Assembly: GCA_027924585.1 (NCBI GenBank)
Contig: BSBM01000092.1
Location: forward strand, 8,116,001 to 8,180,000
DNA from: Larix kaempferi
Taxonomy: Eukaryota; Streptophyta; Pinopsida; Pinales; Pinaceae
DNA: 64,000 nt
Direction of reading: 5' to 3'
The notes beneath the pieces are model-generated. The model did no database searches. It was given only the letters and a program-made list of their open reading frames with translations, and was not told the origin of the DNA. Each line of letters opens with the position of its first letter. The stretch's first letter is position 1. This document shows positions 1-9,779 of the stretch, in pieces. The position numbers were made by a program, and so were the translations under genes.

Positions 1-108
1 CATAAATCCATTTTGGCGAAGGTTCAGGATCTAAAACCTTTACAGGTCGTAGATAACATCTCCAGGTATCTTGTGTCCAAAGGGAACCCTCAGATTCGTT
101 GTACTTTG

Positions 109-758
109 TGTTGATGTATATGTAACTTCGGAATGTATTTCACATATATGTATATTGTATTCCTATAGAGATGGTATTATTCCTCTATAAGGAAGTGTCG
201 TCATTTATATTGTAAGTGTCGTAACTTATACTTGATGGGTTATTAGACCACCTTATTTGGGGTCGGCCCTGTATAAGTCATGTGGGTCAAAGGGTTATTA
301 GACCACCCTATTGGGGGTCGGCCATGTGGGTCAAAGGGTTATTAGACCACCCTATTGGGGGTCGGCCCACTCAGCATTATGTTATGTGGTTAAGTTCGAG
401 CCGACATGAGTTAGGTAAAAAGGCAAGTCAAGTCAAGTATAAATAGAGTGCAGGAGGCACTCTATTTACTCATTCACTTCTCACACATGCACTCAAGGAG
501 GAGTGGCACACTTATGGAGGAGGAGGATCTGCTGCTAGGTTATAGCTATCTCTCTTGGTTGGTTGTATCATTGCTCTATCTATCTCTGAGGAAGTTATTG
601 GGGTTTTTCACCTTTATGGTTTTCCCCAAGTAAATCTTTGTGTCTCTTGTGTGCTTGCTTTATTGTCTCCATGATTGATATGCTGTAGATATGTTGTACA
701 TGTTGTTCTCTCAGTTAAGATCCTAGATCATATTGAATTAAATTATGAAAATTTAACA
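109..758 (+). repeat. 5' LTR of element A
   Basis: It begins TGTTGATG and ends TTTAACA, directly before the primer site. The U3 part carries three copies of a box that starts GGGTTATTAGACC and ends GGGGTCGGCC (around 238-367). A TATA box is at 438. The rest is R/U5. The 61-codon ORF inside it (448-633) recurs in the 3' LTR and is not a gene. Confidence 0.95.
438..467 (+). promoter_or_regulatory. LTR TATA box with an abutting perfect inverted repeat
   Basis: TATAAATA lies at 438-445. Overlapping its end, AAATAGAGTGC (441-451) and GCACTCTATTT (457-467) form a perfect 11-bp inverted repeat around a 5-nt spacer, AGGAG. A plant transcription start would be expected about 25-35 bp after the TATA box, just past the repeat. 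The same arrangement with different arm sequences is present in the LTRs of B, C and D. Confidence 0.75.
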
Positions 759-773
759 TGGTATCAGAGCTAG
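759..773 (+). other. Primer binding site (initiator tRNA-Met type)
   Basis: TGGTATCAGAGCTAG starts directly after the LTR. The first 12 bases match the standard plant copia primer site complementary to the 3' end of initiator tRNA-Met. Confidence 0.92.
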
Positions 774-1120
774 CCTGAAAGAAGGCATGATATGGCATTT
801 ATGACACTTGTTGCACTTACGATGCTAGGGCTTGATATAGCAAAAACCAGTCATCTTAGCACTTTCGCTATAAATCCGTTTTGGAGAAGTTTTCGGATCT
901 GAAATTGTTACAGGCCAAAGCTAAGATCTCCAGGTATCTTGTGTCCAAAGGACAACCTCTAATTCGTTGTACTTTGTGATTTATGATCTGTACAATATAG
1001 GGTTTCTGCCTCTTCCAGATCTGAGTCAAAATCAGGTGACCTTGGGAAAAAGGTCATATATTGGGATAGGAAGCTCCAAATGAAATTTCGTAAAAAGTGA
1101 CAGGTAGTACACAGTCTGTA

Positions 1121-1490
1121 CTATCTCAGGAAACGTTTTCAGAGGCCGAAGTTAAAACAGTGACACGTGGAACTCCGTACAAGTTCGCTCTCCTGTTTTA
1201 TCCCAAAACAGGTCACGTTGCGACATTTGGCATAACTCTCTCTCAAAGAGTCCAATTGAGGTCAGACCTATCAGGATGGAAAGGTAACAGGCCGAGCTAT
1301 CTCAGGAAACGTTTTCAGAGGCCGAAGTTAAAACAGTGACACGTGGCACGCCGTACAAGTTCGCTCTCCTGTTTTATCCCAAAACAGGTCACGTTGCGAC
1401 ATTTGGCATAACTCTCTCTCAGAGAATCCAATTGAGGTCAGACCTATCAGGATGGAAAGATAACAGGTCAGGCTATCTCAGGAAACTTTT
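1121..1490 (+). repeat. 176-bp tandem duplication in leader A
   Basis: Two near-identical 176-bp units start at 1121 and 1297, each beginning CTATCTCAGGAAACG. A third, short start follows at 1473. The related leader of C has its own duplication of the same segment with a similar period (starts near 7309 and 7486), but with different boundaries. Confidence 0.85.
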
Positions 1491-3215
1491 TCAGACCCTG
1501 TGGATCAAAAATTTCGGAGTTACACCAGAAACAATCAGGTACATATTTCTGTCAAAACAGAATTATTTTTTGGTACCTTCATTCATGGTTTCCGGAATTT
1601 AGGGCTTTGAAGAAAGTTGGAATTTTTGTAATCGGAGACCACGGCTGGATGCTACTCATCAAAATAGAAATTTAGAGACCAAGATCAGAATTTTTGGCTG
1701 GGTAGAAGGCCGGGTTTGATTAGACCCTAGTTCGGGACTTTGATCAGAAAAATGGAAAATTAGGGCTTCTGTAAAAATGGGAATTTTTGAAATCTGTGAC
1801 CACGGCTGGAAGCTCCTCAGAAAAATAGAAGCTTAGAGCTTTGGATCAAACATTTTGATTGGGCAGAAGAGTGGGCTTCATCAAACCCCAGTTCAGGGTC
1901 ACGTCCAGTGAATCTGGAAGTTTCAAAGGCAAAATTAAGGAGTGAAACTTTGCAGTTTTCAAATTCTGAATATACCAGTTTGATCAGTTCATCAAGGCGC
2001 ATATTCCTATCCTTTCGGAAGTTTAAAATTCAAAGTTTGAATTTTTGGGGTTTCTCTGACAAACCCATATCCAGCTCAAGGTCCAGTTCTTGCAAATCAA
2101 GTGGATTGGGTTAATCCTAGAAGAAGATGGATTGATCATCTGCATGAGTGAAGAAGTTCCTATTTCAGAGGGAGATGAGGCTAAGGCCTTATATAAGAAG
2201 ATTACAAGCGATCTCGACAGGTATGACTCATCGAGGTATGTTTCGATATTTGTCCATGATTAAGTTTATGGTATGTTTGTCTTCATGTTATTATGGTTAG
2301 TACAATTTTGATTTTAGATTTGTCATATCACCTTAACAAAATTATGAATGCATGATAGAAGATATTCATTGGTTAGGTTGTTGACACTTATGATTGTACT
2401 AATGCATTATGGTGTTGTATGAGATTTATGTTGTCTACTAACATGAAAGGTACACCAAGAAGACAAATCATGTTCTGGTTCAAGAACATATGATCATGAT
2501 GACATGAGGACAAAGATTAATCCATTGTCATGGATCTCATAAAAGATCCATTTACGAGGTAGGTATAACTTGGTTTTATAATGGTTAACCTATGAGATAT
2601 ACAGGTTACCAGCACAAGTCATTGAAGAAGAACAAGAAGACATCATGTGAGTATGTTAGACATAATTAGCTAGCATGCTAATCCAGGTATGTTTTTCCTA
2701 TATCAAGTTAGAATCTCACCTTATGATAAGATCCTTTATTTAAGTATACTTGGCATGATTGATTATGATTATTCATTGAAGTTAGTACTCATGGGTTTAG
2801 GCATATTATGATTTTTACTTTGATTGATGATATGACTAACCAGAAAAGTCCTATGGTCAAATAGGAATATAAGTAAAAGAATTATGTCTCTTATATTGAT
2901 TGATTTGACTAACCAGAAGAATCATGAAGGTATAGGTTTGAGTAATTACAGGTTTAGACATGTTATGTTTCTTATGATTTGACTAACCATAAGAATCCTA
3001 CATAAACCTTGAATGCTAATGCTTATTATTTTCTGTTTGAAATGATCATGACTATACATGCTTGAGATTATTGTGTTTTAATAGTATACTAATGAATGTA
3101 TGATTTTATATGAGATCACAAGGATAACACATTCATGATACTAATAAGCATGCATAGGGACCAAGGATGAATATGAGTTCAAGAACAGGTAATTCAGGAA
3201 GCAAAGATCAAGAGG

Positions 3216-3320
3216 GAGCACACTTCAGTTGCTGCTGCAAGAAAGCAAAGGAGCACACTCCAGTTGCTCCTGCAAGAAAGCAAAGGAGCACACTTCAGTA
3301 GTTTCTGCAAGGATGCAGAT
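3216..3320 (+). repeat. 35-bp tandem repeat, three copies
   Basis: Three 35-bp units start at 3216, 3251 and 3286, each beginning GAGCACACT and containing a run like CTCCTGCAAG. Further degenerate pieces (CTCCTGCAAGGAAGC) recur to about 3425. The 64-codon ORF over the array (3264-3458) is a by-product of the repeat. Confidence 0.75.
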
Positions 3321-4014
3321 ATTCAGAGGGAGTTGACCATCTCTCTACATCCCACAACAGAAAGGTGTAGAAGAAGCTACTTCAGATTAGGACTCCAGCA
3401 GCTCCTGCAAGGAAGCGAAGACTCAGAGGGAGTCCACCCAACAAACAAACAAAGATAAGTATTTGAATTGTCATTTCTTAAATAATACTGTTCAATAATG
3501 TATATACTGATGTTCCTAGAATTAGGTTGTGTATTATGCATATTAGAATAATTGCATTGATGAACAGTATACTCCTAATATGCATGGGTAAGTGGCCTAT
3601 GGCACTGTACAACATTCCATTGCTACTTATCTAGAATGAAACCTCTTTGCTGACATGTTGGGAGTTGTGCACACTCTTAACAATGTTCTGGTAGAGATTG
3701 GAAGGCATCTAGAAAGTTACGGAATATGGATAAATGTTGTATTAAAGCATTGGCTAAGATAATTGCATGACTGTATGGCATATTTCTTTATGTGTAAGAA
3801 TTTGTTCTGAAAACTATAAGATGTTTTCTAATCATGCAATTTAACTTGTTGTGTAGGAAAGATCATATGCCATCTCCTACAAAAGGACTACAACATTTGT
3901 TCCAGCAAGAAAGATATCTATTGAAGATATTGAAGTTCCCAGGATCTGGGATGAAGAAATGGAATGCCATGATCCGTAGATCATGAAGAAGATGTTTGGG
4001 ATGCAGTCCCAAGA

Positions 4015-5030
4015 CCTGACAGGGAGTCATATGTATGCAGATTGAAGAAAGCCTTGTATGGCTTGAAGCAAGCTCCCAGAACTTGGTATGGTGAAGATAG
4101 ATTGATTGTCGACACGCAGCGGAAGCTTACTACCGAGTTCGAGATGAAGAACTTGGGGATGATGCACTATTTGTTTTTGGCATGGAGGTGTGGCAAAGTG
4201 CAGATAGAATCTTCCTTGGACAAGGGAAGTATGCAGTAGAGATCCCAAAGAGGTTCGGGATGATGGATTGCAAGGCCATGGCCACACCTATGGCATCGAA
4301 TCTGAAGCTTCCATGTGATGCTTCATCTGAGTTAGTTGATGTCTCTATGTATCGTCAGATGATTGGGTCCTTGATGTACCTGACGAACACGAGACCAGAC
4401 ATTTGCTTTGCTGTGAACACATTGAGCCAGTTCCTGACGGATCTGAGAAGTGTTCACCTGGTTACTGTAAAGCATGTTCTGAGGTACCTGAAGGGTACAG
4501 TGGATTATGGGCTCAGGAATGAGGTGAATCAAAAGTTTAACCTGCAGGGTTATGTTGATTCAGATTGGGCTGGCAGTGCTGCAGATAGGAAGAGCACATC
4601 TGGGTGTTGCTTCAGTATGGGATCAGGTGTGATCTCTTGGTTTAGCAGGAAGCTGTCCTGCGTAGCACTGAGTACAGCTGAGGCAGAGTATGTTGCAGCC
4701 TGTTCAGCTAGTTGTGAGGCAGTATGGCTACGGAAGCTACTGTCTGAGTTATTTGATCTCCCGTTGGAGGCTATTGGTATCTTCTGTGATAACCAGAGTT
4801 GTGTGAAGCTGTCCGAGAACCCAGTGTTTCATGACAGGTCGAAACACATAGAGATCAAATATCACTATATCAGGGATATGGTGCAGAGAGGAGCTGTGAA
4901 GCTCCTGTATGTTGCAACAGACGAGCAGATTGCAGATGTGCTGACGAAGCCACTAGCTAGGGTGAAGTTCGAGTACTTCAGATAGAGGCTTGGCGTTCTT
5001 CAGATCGAGGACACTTCGAGGAAGAAGTGA
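4015..5030 (+). pseudogene. Copia RT (C-terminal part) and RNase H of element A, broken
   Basis: Coding similarity starts with the copia RT motif YGLKQAPRTWY (about 4051-4083). It then jumps straight to a segment ending KLTTEFEMKNLGMMHYLF, so roughly 50 residues with the catalytic Tyr-Val-Asp-Asp box are deleted. A frameshift near 4175 moves to the frame opened at 4182 (GKYAVEIPKRFGM..., then SLMYLTNTRPDICFAV). Copia RNase H follows with DSDWAGSAADRKSTSG, ALSTAEAEYVA, DNQSC and KHIEIKYHYIRD, ending LTKPLARVKFEYFR and a TAG at 4983. The reading would normally continue about 15 residues (RLGV...). It cannot encode an active polymerase, although the RNase H part alone is well preserved. Confidence 0.92.
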
Positions 5031-5110
5031 TGGACACATTTGCTGAAGCCATTCCAAGCATGTTGGAAGGAGGATCCTTCACATGGCTGTGGATGTAAGC
5101 GCTGGATGAT

Positions 5111-5712
5111 GAGCATCAGGATGATGTTCTGGTTTCTGCTTGGATATGATCAGTTGGATCATTTTTATGTATGTATGTACGCATCATGTGGATGCTGGAT
5201 ATGATCAGTTGGATCATTTTATGTATGTATGTATGCATCATGTTGGATGCTTGGACCATGTATCTGTATATGTATCAGGTGGATACATTGTATGATCAGG
5301 TGGATCATGTATGGTGATATGTATCATGTATTTGTATTTGTATCAGGTGGATACATTGATGATCAGGAGGATCATGTATGATGATATGTATCAGGTAGAT
5401 ACTTGGTATGCATCAGGTAGATGCATTGATGATCAGGAGGATCATGTATGATGATATGTATCATGTATTTGTATCAGGTGGATACATTGATGATCAGGAG
5501 GATCATGTATGATACTTGGTATGCATCAGGTAGATGCATTGATGATCAGGTGGATCATGCAGCAGGATGTTGCAGTGATGATCAGGATGATCATAGATGA
5601 CGAGCTTCAGGATGTTGCTCCAGATGACATGCAGCAGGACGTTGCAGTGATGATGATCAGGATGATCATGGATACATCAGGATGATGTATGGTGAGTATC
5701 AGGTTGATACTC
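5111..5712 (+). repeat. Array of short stem-loops in the 3' domain of A
   Basis: At least a dozen units share the form stem, 5-nt loop (mostly AGGTG, AGGAG, AGGAT, AGGTA or AGTTG), stem, with the last stem bases always ATC...GAT. Examples: ATGATC/GATCAT (5146-5162, 5292-5308), GCATC/GATGC (5181-5195), TGTATC/GATACA (5271-5287), ATGCATC/GATGCAT (5408-5426), ATACATC/GATGTAT (5672-5690), GAGTATC/GATACTC (5694-5712). The outer stem bases change between units but stay complementary. No protein-coding content is seen. Confidence 0.8.
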
Positions 5713-5744
5713 TATGGCCGTGGATCAGGTTGTGCAGATGAGCA

Positions 5745-6340
5745 TGTAATTCGTTGCCCTGGGAGATTTGCAGATGGTCTTTCGAGGTTTTGCCTATGGC
5801 ATGTAATTCGGTGCCCTGGGACATCTGGCAAATGCTCTTTCGAGGTTTTGCTCTGGGAGGACATGTAATTCGTTGCCCTGGGAGATCTGCAGATAGTCTT
5901 TCGAGGTTTTGCCTATGGCATATAATAGCGCCCTGGGATATCTGGCAGATGCTCTTGCGAGGTTTTGTCCTATGTCATGTAATTCGTTTCCCTGGGAGAT
6001 CCGATAGGTTGGGCTGTGTGCCCGTAATCAGTCCTGGGATGCTCTTGCGAGGTTTTGCCATGACCACATGTAATTCGTTGCCCTGGGAGATTTCAGGTCG
6101 GAGTTGTGTACCCGTAACATCCTGAGATGCTCTTGCGAGGTTTTGTGGTGGACCACATGTAATTTGTGCCCTGGGAGATTTCAGGTCGGAGTTGTGTACC
6201 CGTAACATCCTGAGATGCTCTTGCGAGGTTTTGTGGTGGGGTCACATGTAATAGCGCCCTGGGAGATCCTACAGGTCGGAGTTGTGTACCCGTAACATCC
6301 TGGGATGCTCTTTCGAGGTTTTGTGATGCACGTAATAAGT
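5745..6340 (+). repeat. Degenerate direct repeats in the 3' domain of A
   Basis: About eight units of roughly 57-95 bp carry GCCCTGGGAGAT and a following GCTCTTGCGAGGTTTTG or TCTTTCGAGGTTTTG. The later units add GGTCGGAGTTGTGTACCCG. The 123- and 77-codon ORFs over this array are repeat artefacts. The same motifs, more decayed, occur in B at 13735-13850. Confidence 0.75.
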
Positions 6341-6399
6341 CCTGAGGATTCCACAGTATGGCCAGTGATGACGAAGACCTGCAGGTGGTGGGCCTACAT

Positions 6400-6419
6400 C
6401 CAGTATGAAAAAGGACTGG
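6400..6419 (+). repeat. CCAGT/ACTGG hairpin near the 3' end of A
   Basis: CCAGT (6400-6404) and ACTGG (6415-6419) flank the 10-nt loop ATGAAAAAGG. In element B the loop is unchanged in two copies, one with CCAGT/ACTGG (13961-13980) and one with CCAGC/GCTGG (13901-13920). Confidence 0.6.
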
Positions 6420-6560
6420 CTCCGTAGAACTTCCTATGACGAGTAGATTCAGAGATTGATTGAGATAGCAGCAACAGTGACGATGATGATGACTCGATGA
6501 CGATTATCCAGAGAAGATGACTTGTGCTAGAAGAACTGTGCTGAGAAATACCTTCCTAGT

Positions 6561-6570
6561 TAAGAGGGAG
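6561..6570 (+). other. Polypurine tract of A
   Basis: TAAGAGGGAG lies directly before the 3' LTR. The identical string precedes the 3' LTR of element B (14126-14135). Confidence 0.85.
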
Positions 6571-7220
6571 TGTTGATGTATATGTAACTTCGGAATGTAT
6601 TTCACATATATGTATATTGTATTCCTATAGAGATGGTATTATTCCTCTATAAGGAAGTGTCGTCATTTATATTGTAAGTGTCGTAACTTATACTTGATGG
6701 GTTATTAGACCACCTTATTTGGGGTCGGCCCTGTATAAGTCATGTGGGTCAAAGGGTTATTAGACCACCCTATTGGGGGTCGGCCATGTGGGTCAAAGGG
6801 TTATTAGACCACCCTATTGGGGGTCGGCCCACTCAACATTATGTTATGTGGTTAAGTTCGAGCCGACATGAGTTAGGTAAAAAGGCAAGTCAAGTCAAGT
6901 ATAAATAGAGTGCGGGAGGCACTCTATTTACTCATTCACTTCTCACACATGCACTCAAGGAGGAGTGGCACACTTATGGAGGAGGAGGATCTGCTGCTAG
7001 GTTATAGCTATCTCTCTTGGTTGGTTGTATCATTGCTCTATCTATCTCTGAGGAAGTTATTGGGGTTTTTCACCTTTATGGTTTTCCCCAAGTAAATCTT
7101 TGTGTCTCTTGTGTGCTTGCTTTATTGTCTCCATGATTGATATGCTGTAGATATGTTGTACATGTTGTTCTCTCAGTTAAGATCCTAGATCATATTGAAG
7201 TAAATTATGAAAATTTAACA
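6571..7220 (+). repeat. 3' LTR of element A
   Basis: It is identical in length to the 5' LTR, with three substitutions by eye: G/A in the CACTCAGC region, A/G in the hairpin loop (452 versus 6914), and T/G near the end. The TATA box is at 6900-6907, with the same 11-bp inverted repeat at 6903-6913 and 6919-6929 around the loop GGGAG. It is followed by the CTTTG target duplicate. Confidence 0.95.
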
Positions 7221-7225
7221 CTTTG

Positions 7226-9700
7226 TAAGTTATGATCAGTACAAATTAGGGTTTCTGCCTCTTCCAGATCTCAGTCAAAATCAGGTGACCTAGGAAAAAA
7301 GGTCATAACTTGGGCTAGGAAGCTCCAAATGAAATTTTGTAAAAAGTGACAGGTAGTGCACAGATTGTACTATCTCAGGAAACGTTTTCAGAGACCGAAG
7401 CTGAACCAGTGACACATGGCACGCCATACAAGTTCGCTCACTTGTTTTATCCCATAAACAGGTCACGTTGCGACACTTGGCATAAATTGGGCTAGGAAGA
7501 TCCAAATGAAATTTCGTAAAATGTGACAGGTAGTACACAGACTGTACTATCTCAGGAAACATTTTTAGAGGCTGAAGTTGAACCAGTGACACATGGAACG
7601 CTGTACAAGTTCGCTCTCCTATTTTATTCCATAAACAGGTCACATTGTGACACTTGGCATAACTCTCTCTCAGAAAATCCAATTGAGGTTAGACCTATTG
7701 GGATGGAAAGATGACAAGTCAGGCTACCACAGAAAAAAAATTTCAGAACCGTGGAGCAAAAATTTCGGATTTACAGCAGAAACAATCAGGTACATATTTC
7801 TATCAAAACAGAATTATTTTTGGAGCACCTTCAGTCATGGCTTCCCGAATTTAGGGTTTCGGAGAAAGTTAGAATTTTTGGAATCGGAATCCACGGCTGA
7901 ATGCTACTCAAGAAAATTGAAATTTAGAGTCCAAGATCGAATTTTTTGGTTGGGTAGAAGACCGGTCTTGATCAAACCCCAGTTCGGGATTTTGATCGGA
8001 AAGATGGAAAATTAGGGCTTCAACAAAAGTTGGAATTTTTTGAAGTCTGTAACCATGGCTGGACGCTCCTCGGGAAAATAAGATTTTAGAGCCTTGGATC
8101 AAACCTTTTGATTGGGTAGAAGGGTGGGCTTCATCAAACCCTAGTTTGGGATCCTATCCAGAAGATCCAGAATTTTCGAAGGCAATTTTGAGGGGTCAAA
8201 TTTTGGAGATTTCAAAATTGAAGTATGCTAGCTTGATCAACTCAGCAAGACACATCCTTCCATCCATTCAGAAGTGTGAAAGTCAAATATTGAATTTTTA
8301 GGGTTTTTCTAGCAAACCCTAATCAAGCTCCAGATCAAGTTTCAGGGGGAGTTGAGGCTAAGGCCTTACATAAGAAGTCTACAAGAAGTCTCGACAGGTA
8401 TGACTTAAGGAGGTTCAGGTATGTCTTGAAATCTGATTCCTGATTAAGTTCATAATGTGTTTGTCTTCATATTATTTATTAGTACAATCTTGATTAATGT
8501 TAGAACTGTCTTATCACCCTAGTAGCAGTATGAGTGCATGTGAATGATCAAAGACATTCATTGATTAGGGCTATATGATTGTACTAATGCATTATGGTGT
8601 TGTATGAGGTTGATGTTGTCTGCTAACAAGATACAGGTACATCACGAAAGACAAATCAAGTTCCATGACCATCACAACATAATCTTTGATCACATAGAAG
8701 TTCTACTTACGAGGTATGTATGACTTTGTTCTATTATGCTTAACTTATGAGATATGCAGGTTCCAGCATAGGATCTCTAAATCATTGAAGAGAACAAAGA
8801 AGATATTGATTAGGTATGTCAGACATAACTAAGCAGGTATACTAATCCAGGTATGTTTTCCTATGTCATGTTATAATCTTACCTTTTGTTAGGATCCCTT
8901 ATATAAGTATACTTGGTATGATTGGTTATGCTTATTCATAAAGTTAATCAAGGGTTTATGCACATTATGTCTCTTATCTTGATTGATGATTTAACTAACC
9001 AGAAAAGTCCCATGATCAAACAAGAATATGCATGAGTAAAAGAAGACTTCCCTAAAACCCTGAATACTAATGATCATGACTATATATATTCAAGATTATT
9101 TAGAACTATGATGTTTTGATAATACTGAGAAATACAAATGAATGTATGCTTGTGTATGAGATCATGAGGATGACACTAGTGCACACTTGAGCATGCACAG
9201 TGGTACAGAATGAATAGAAGTTCAAAAGACATATAGAAGATCAAGCGGGAGGCAACCACACAAACATAAAAGATAAGTATTTAAATTGTTATTTGAAATA
9301 GTAAATGATATTGCTTGTATGCATATTTGTATTCCTAGAATATATCATGCTGAGTGTAAACATTCATAGAGCATTGAACAATATACTACTAATATGCATA
9401 TGATTGGTAAGTTGGACAAACATTCCATTGTTGCTTGTCTAGAATGAAACCTCTTTGCTGACATGCTGAGAGCTGTGCACACTCTCAATAGTATGTTCTG
9501 GTAGAGATGGAAGGCATCTAGATAGCCACTATATGCATACTGGATATGGAAAAGTGTTGTGCCAAAGTATTGGTCAAGATAGTTGCATAACTATGTAAAT
9601 GATATCTGTATGCATAATAGGTTATCATGTCAACATGATTTCATGATTATGAAGTCTTACTAATCATGTACCTAATTTTGATATGTAGGAAAGATCATGA
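7226..9700 (+). other. Non-coding leader of element C (continued)
   Basis: This continues the leader started at 1-108. It follows the leader of A block by block (phrases such as TTAGGGTTTCTGCCTCTTCC, AAGGCCTTACATAAGAAG and GCATTATGGTGTTGTATGAG), with substitutions and indels throughout. It includes a duplicated segment with starts near 7309 and 7486. ORFs here (for example 7647-8015) are short and match nothing I recognise. Confidence 0.7.
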
Positions 9701-9779
9701 AGAATGATGAACACTGAACAAATGATGGATGTTCAACAAAAGATTTACAAATCAAACACACTATAGAAGGCTTGTGGCT

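Larger units (their letters stand above)
774..3860 (+). other. Long non-coding leader of element A
   Basis: About 3.1 kb lie between the primer site and the first recognisable pol codons. No ORF here resembles gag. Long blocks are shared in the same order with the leader of element C (7221-9700): the reiterated block near 1080-1500, the block around 2180-2260, the block near 2390-2430 and the block around 3640-3720 that contains CTCTTTGCTGACATG. Shared order in two elements with different LTRs suggests that the leader has been kept for a purpose, or that both derive from one deletion ancestor. Confidence 0.6.
109..7220 (+). mobile_element. Copia element A, young non-autonomous LTR retrotransposon
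   Basis: This is a complete insertion. It has two 650-bp LTRs (109-758 and 6571-7220), both TG...CA, differing at three sites by eye, a 5-bp target duplication CTTTG (104-108 and 7221-7225), a tRNA-Met-type primer site at 759 and a polypurine tract at 6561-6570. The 5.8-kb interior has a leader of about 3.2 kb, a damaged piece of RT plus RNase H, and a 1.5-kb 3' domain of hairpins and direct repeats. There is no gag, protease or integrase. Near-identical LTRs with a dead, mostly deleted pol indicate recent movement using proteins supplied by other copies. Confidence 0.93.

Noticed and set aside
448-633. 61-codon ORF in the LTR of A, repeated at 6910-7095
   Set aside because: It is present twice only because the LTR is repeated. 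It has no domain, and it overlaps the promoter hairpin and the R region.
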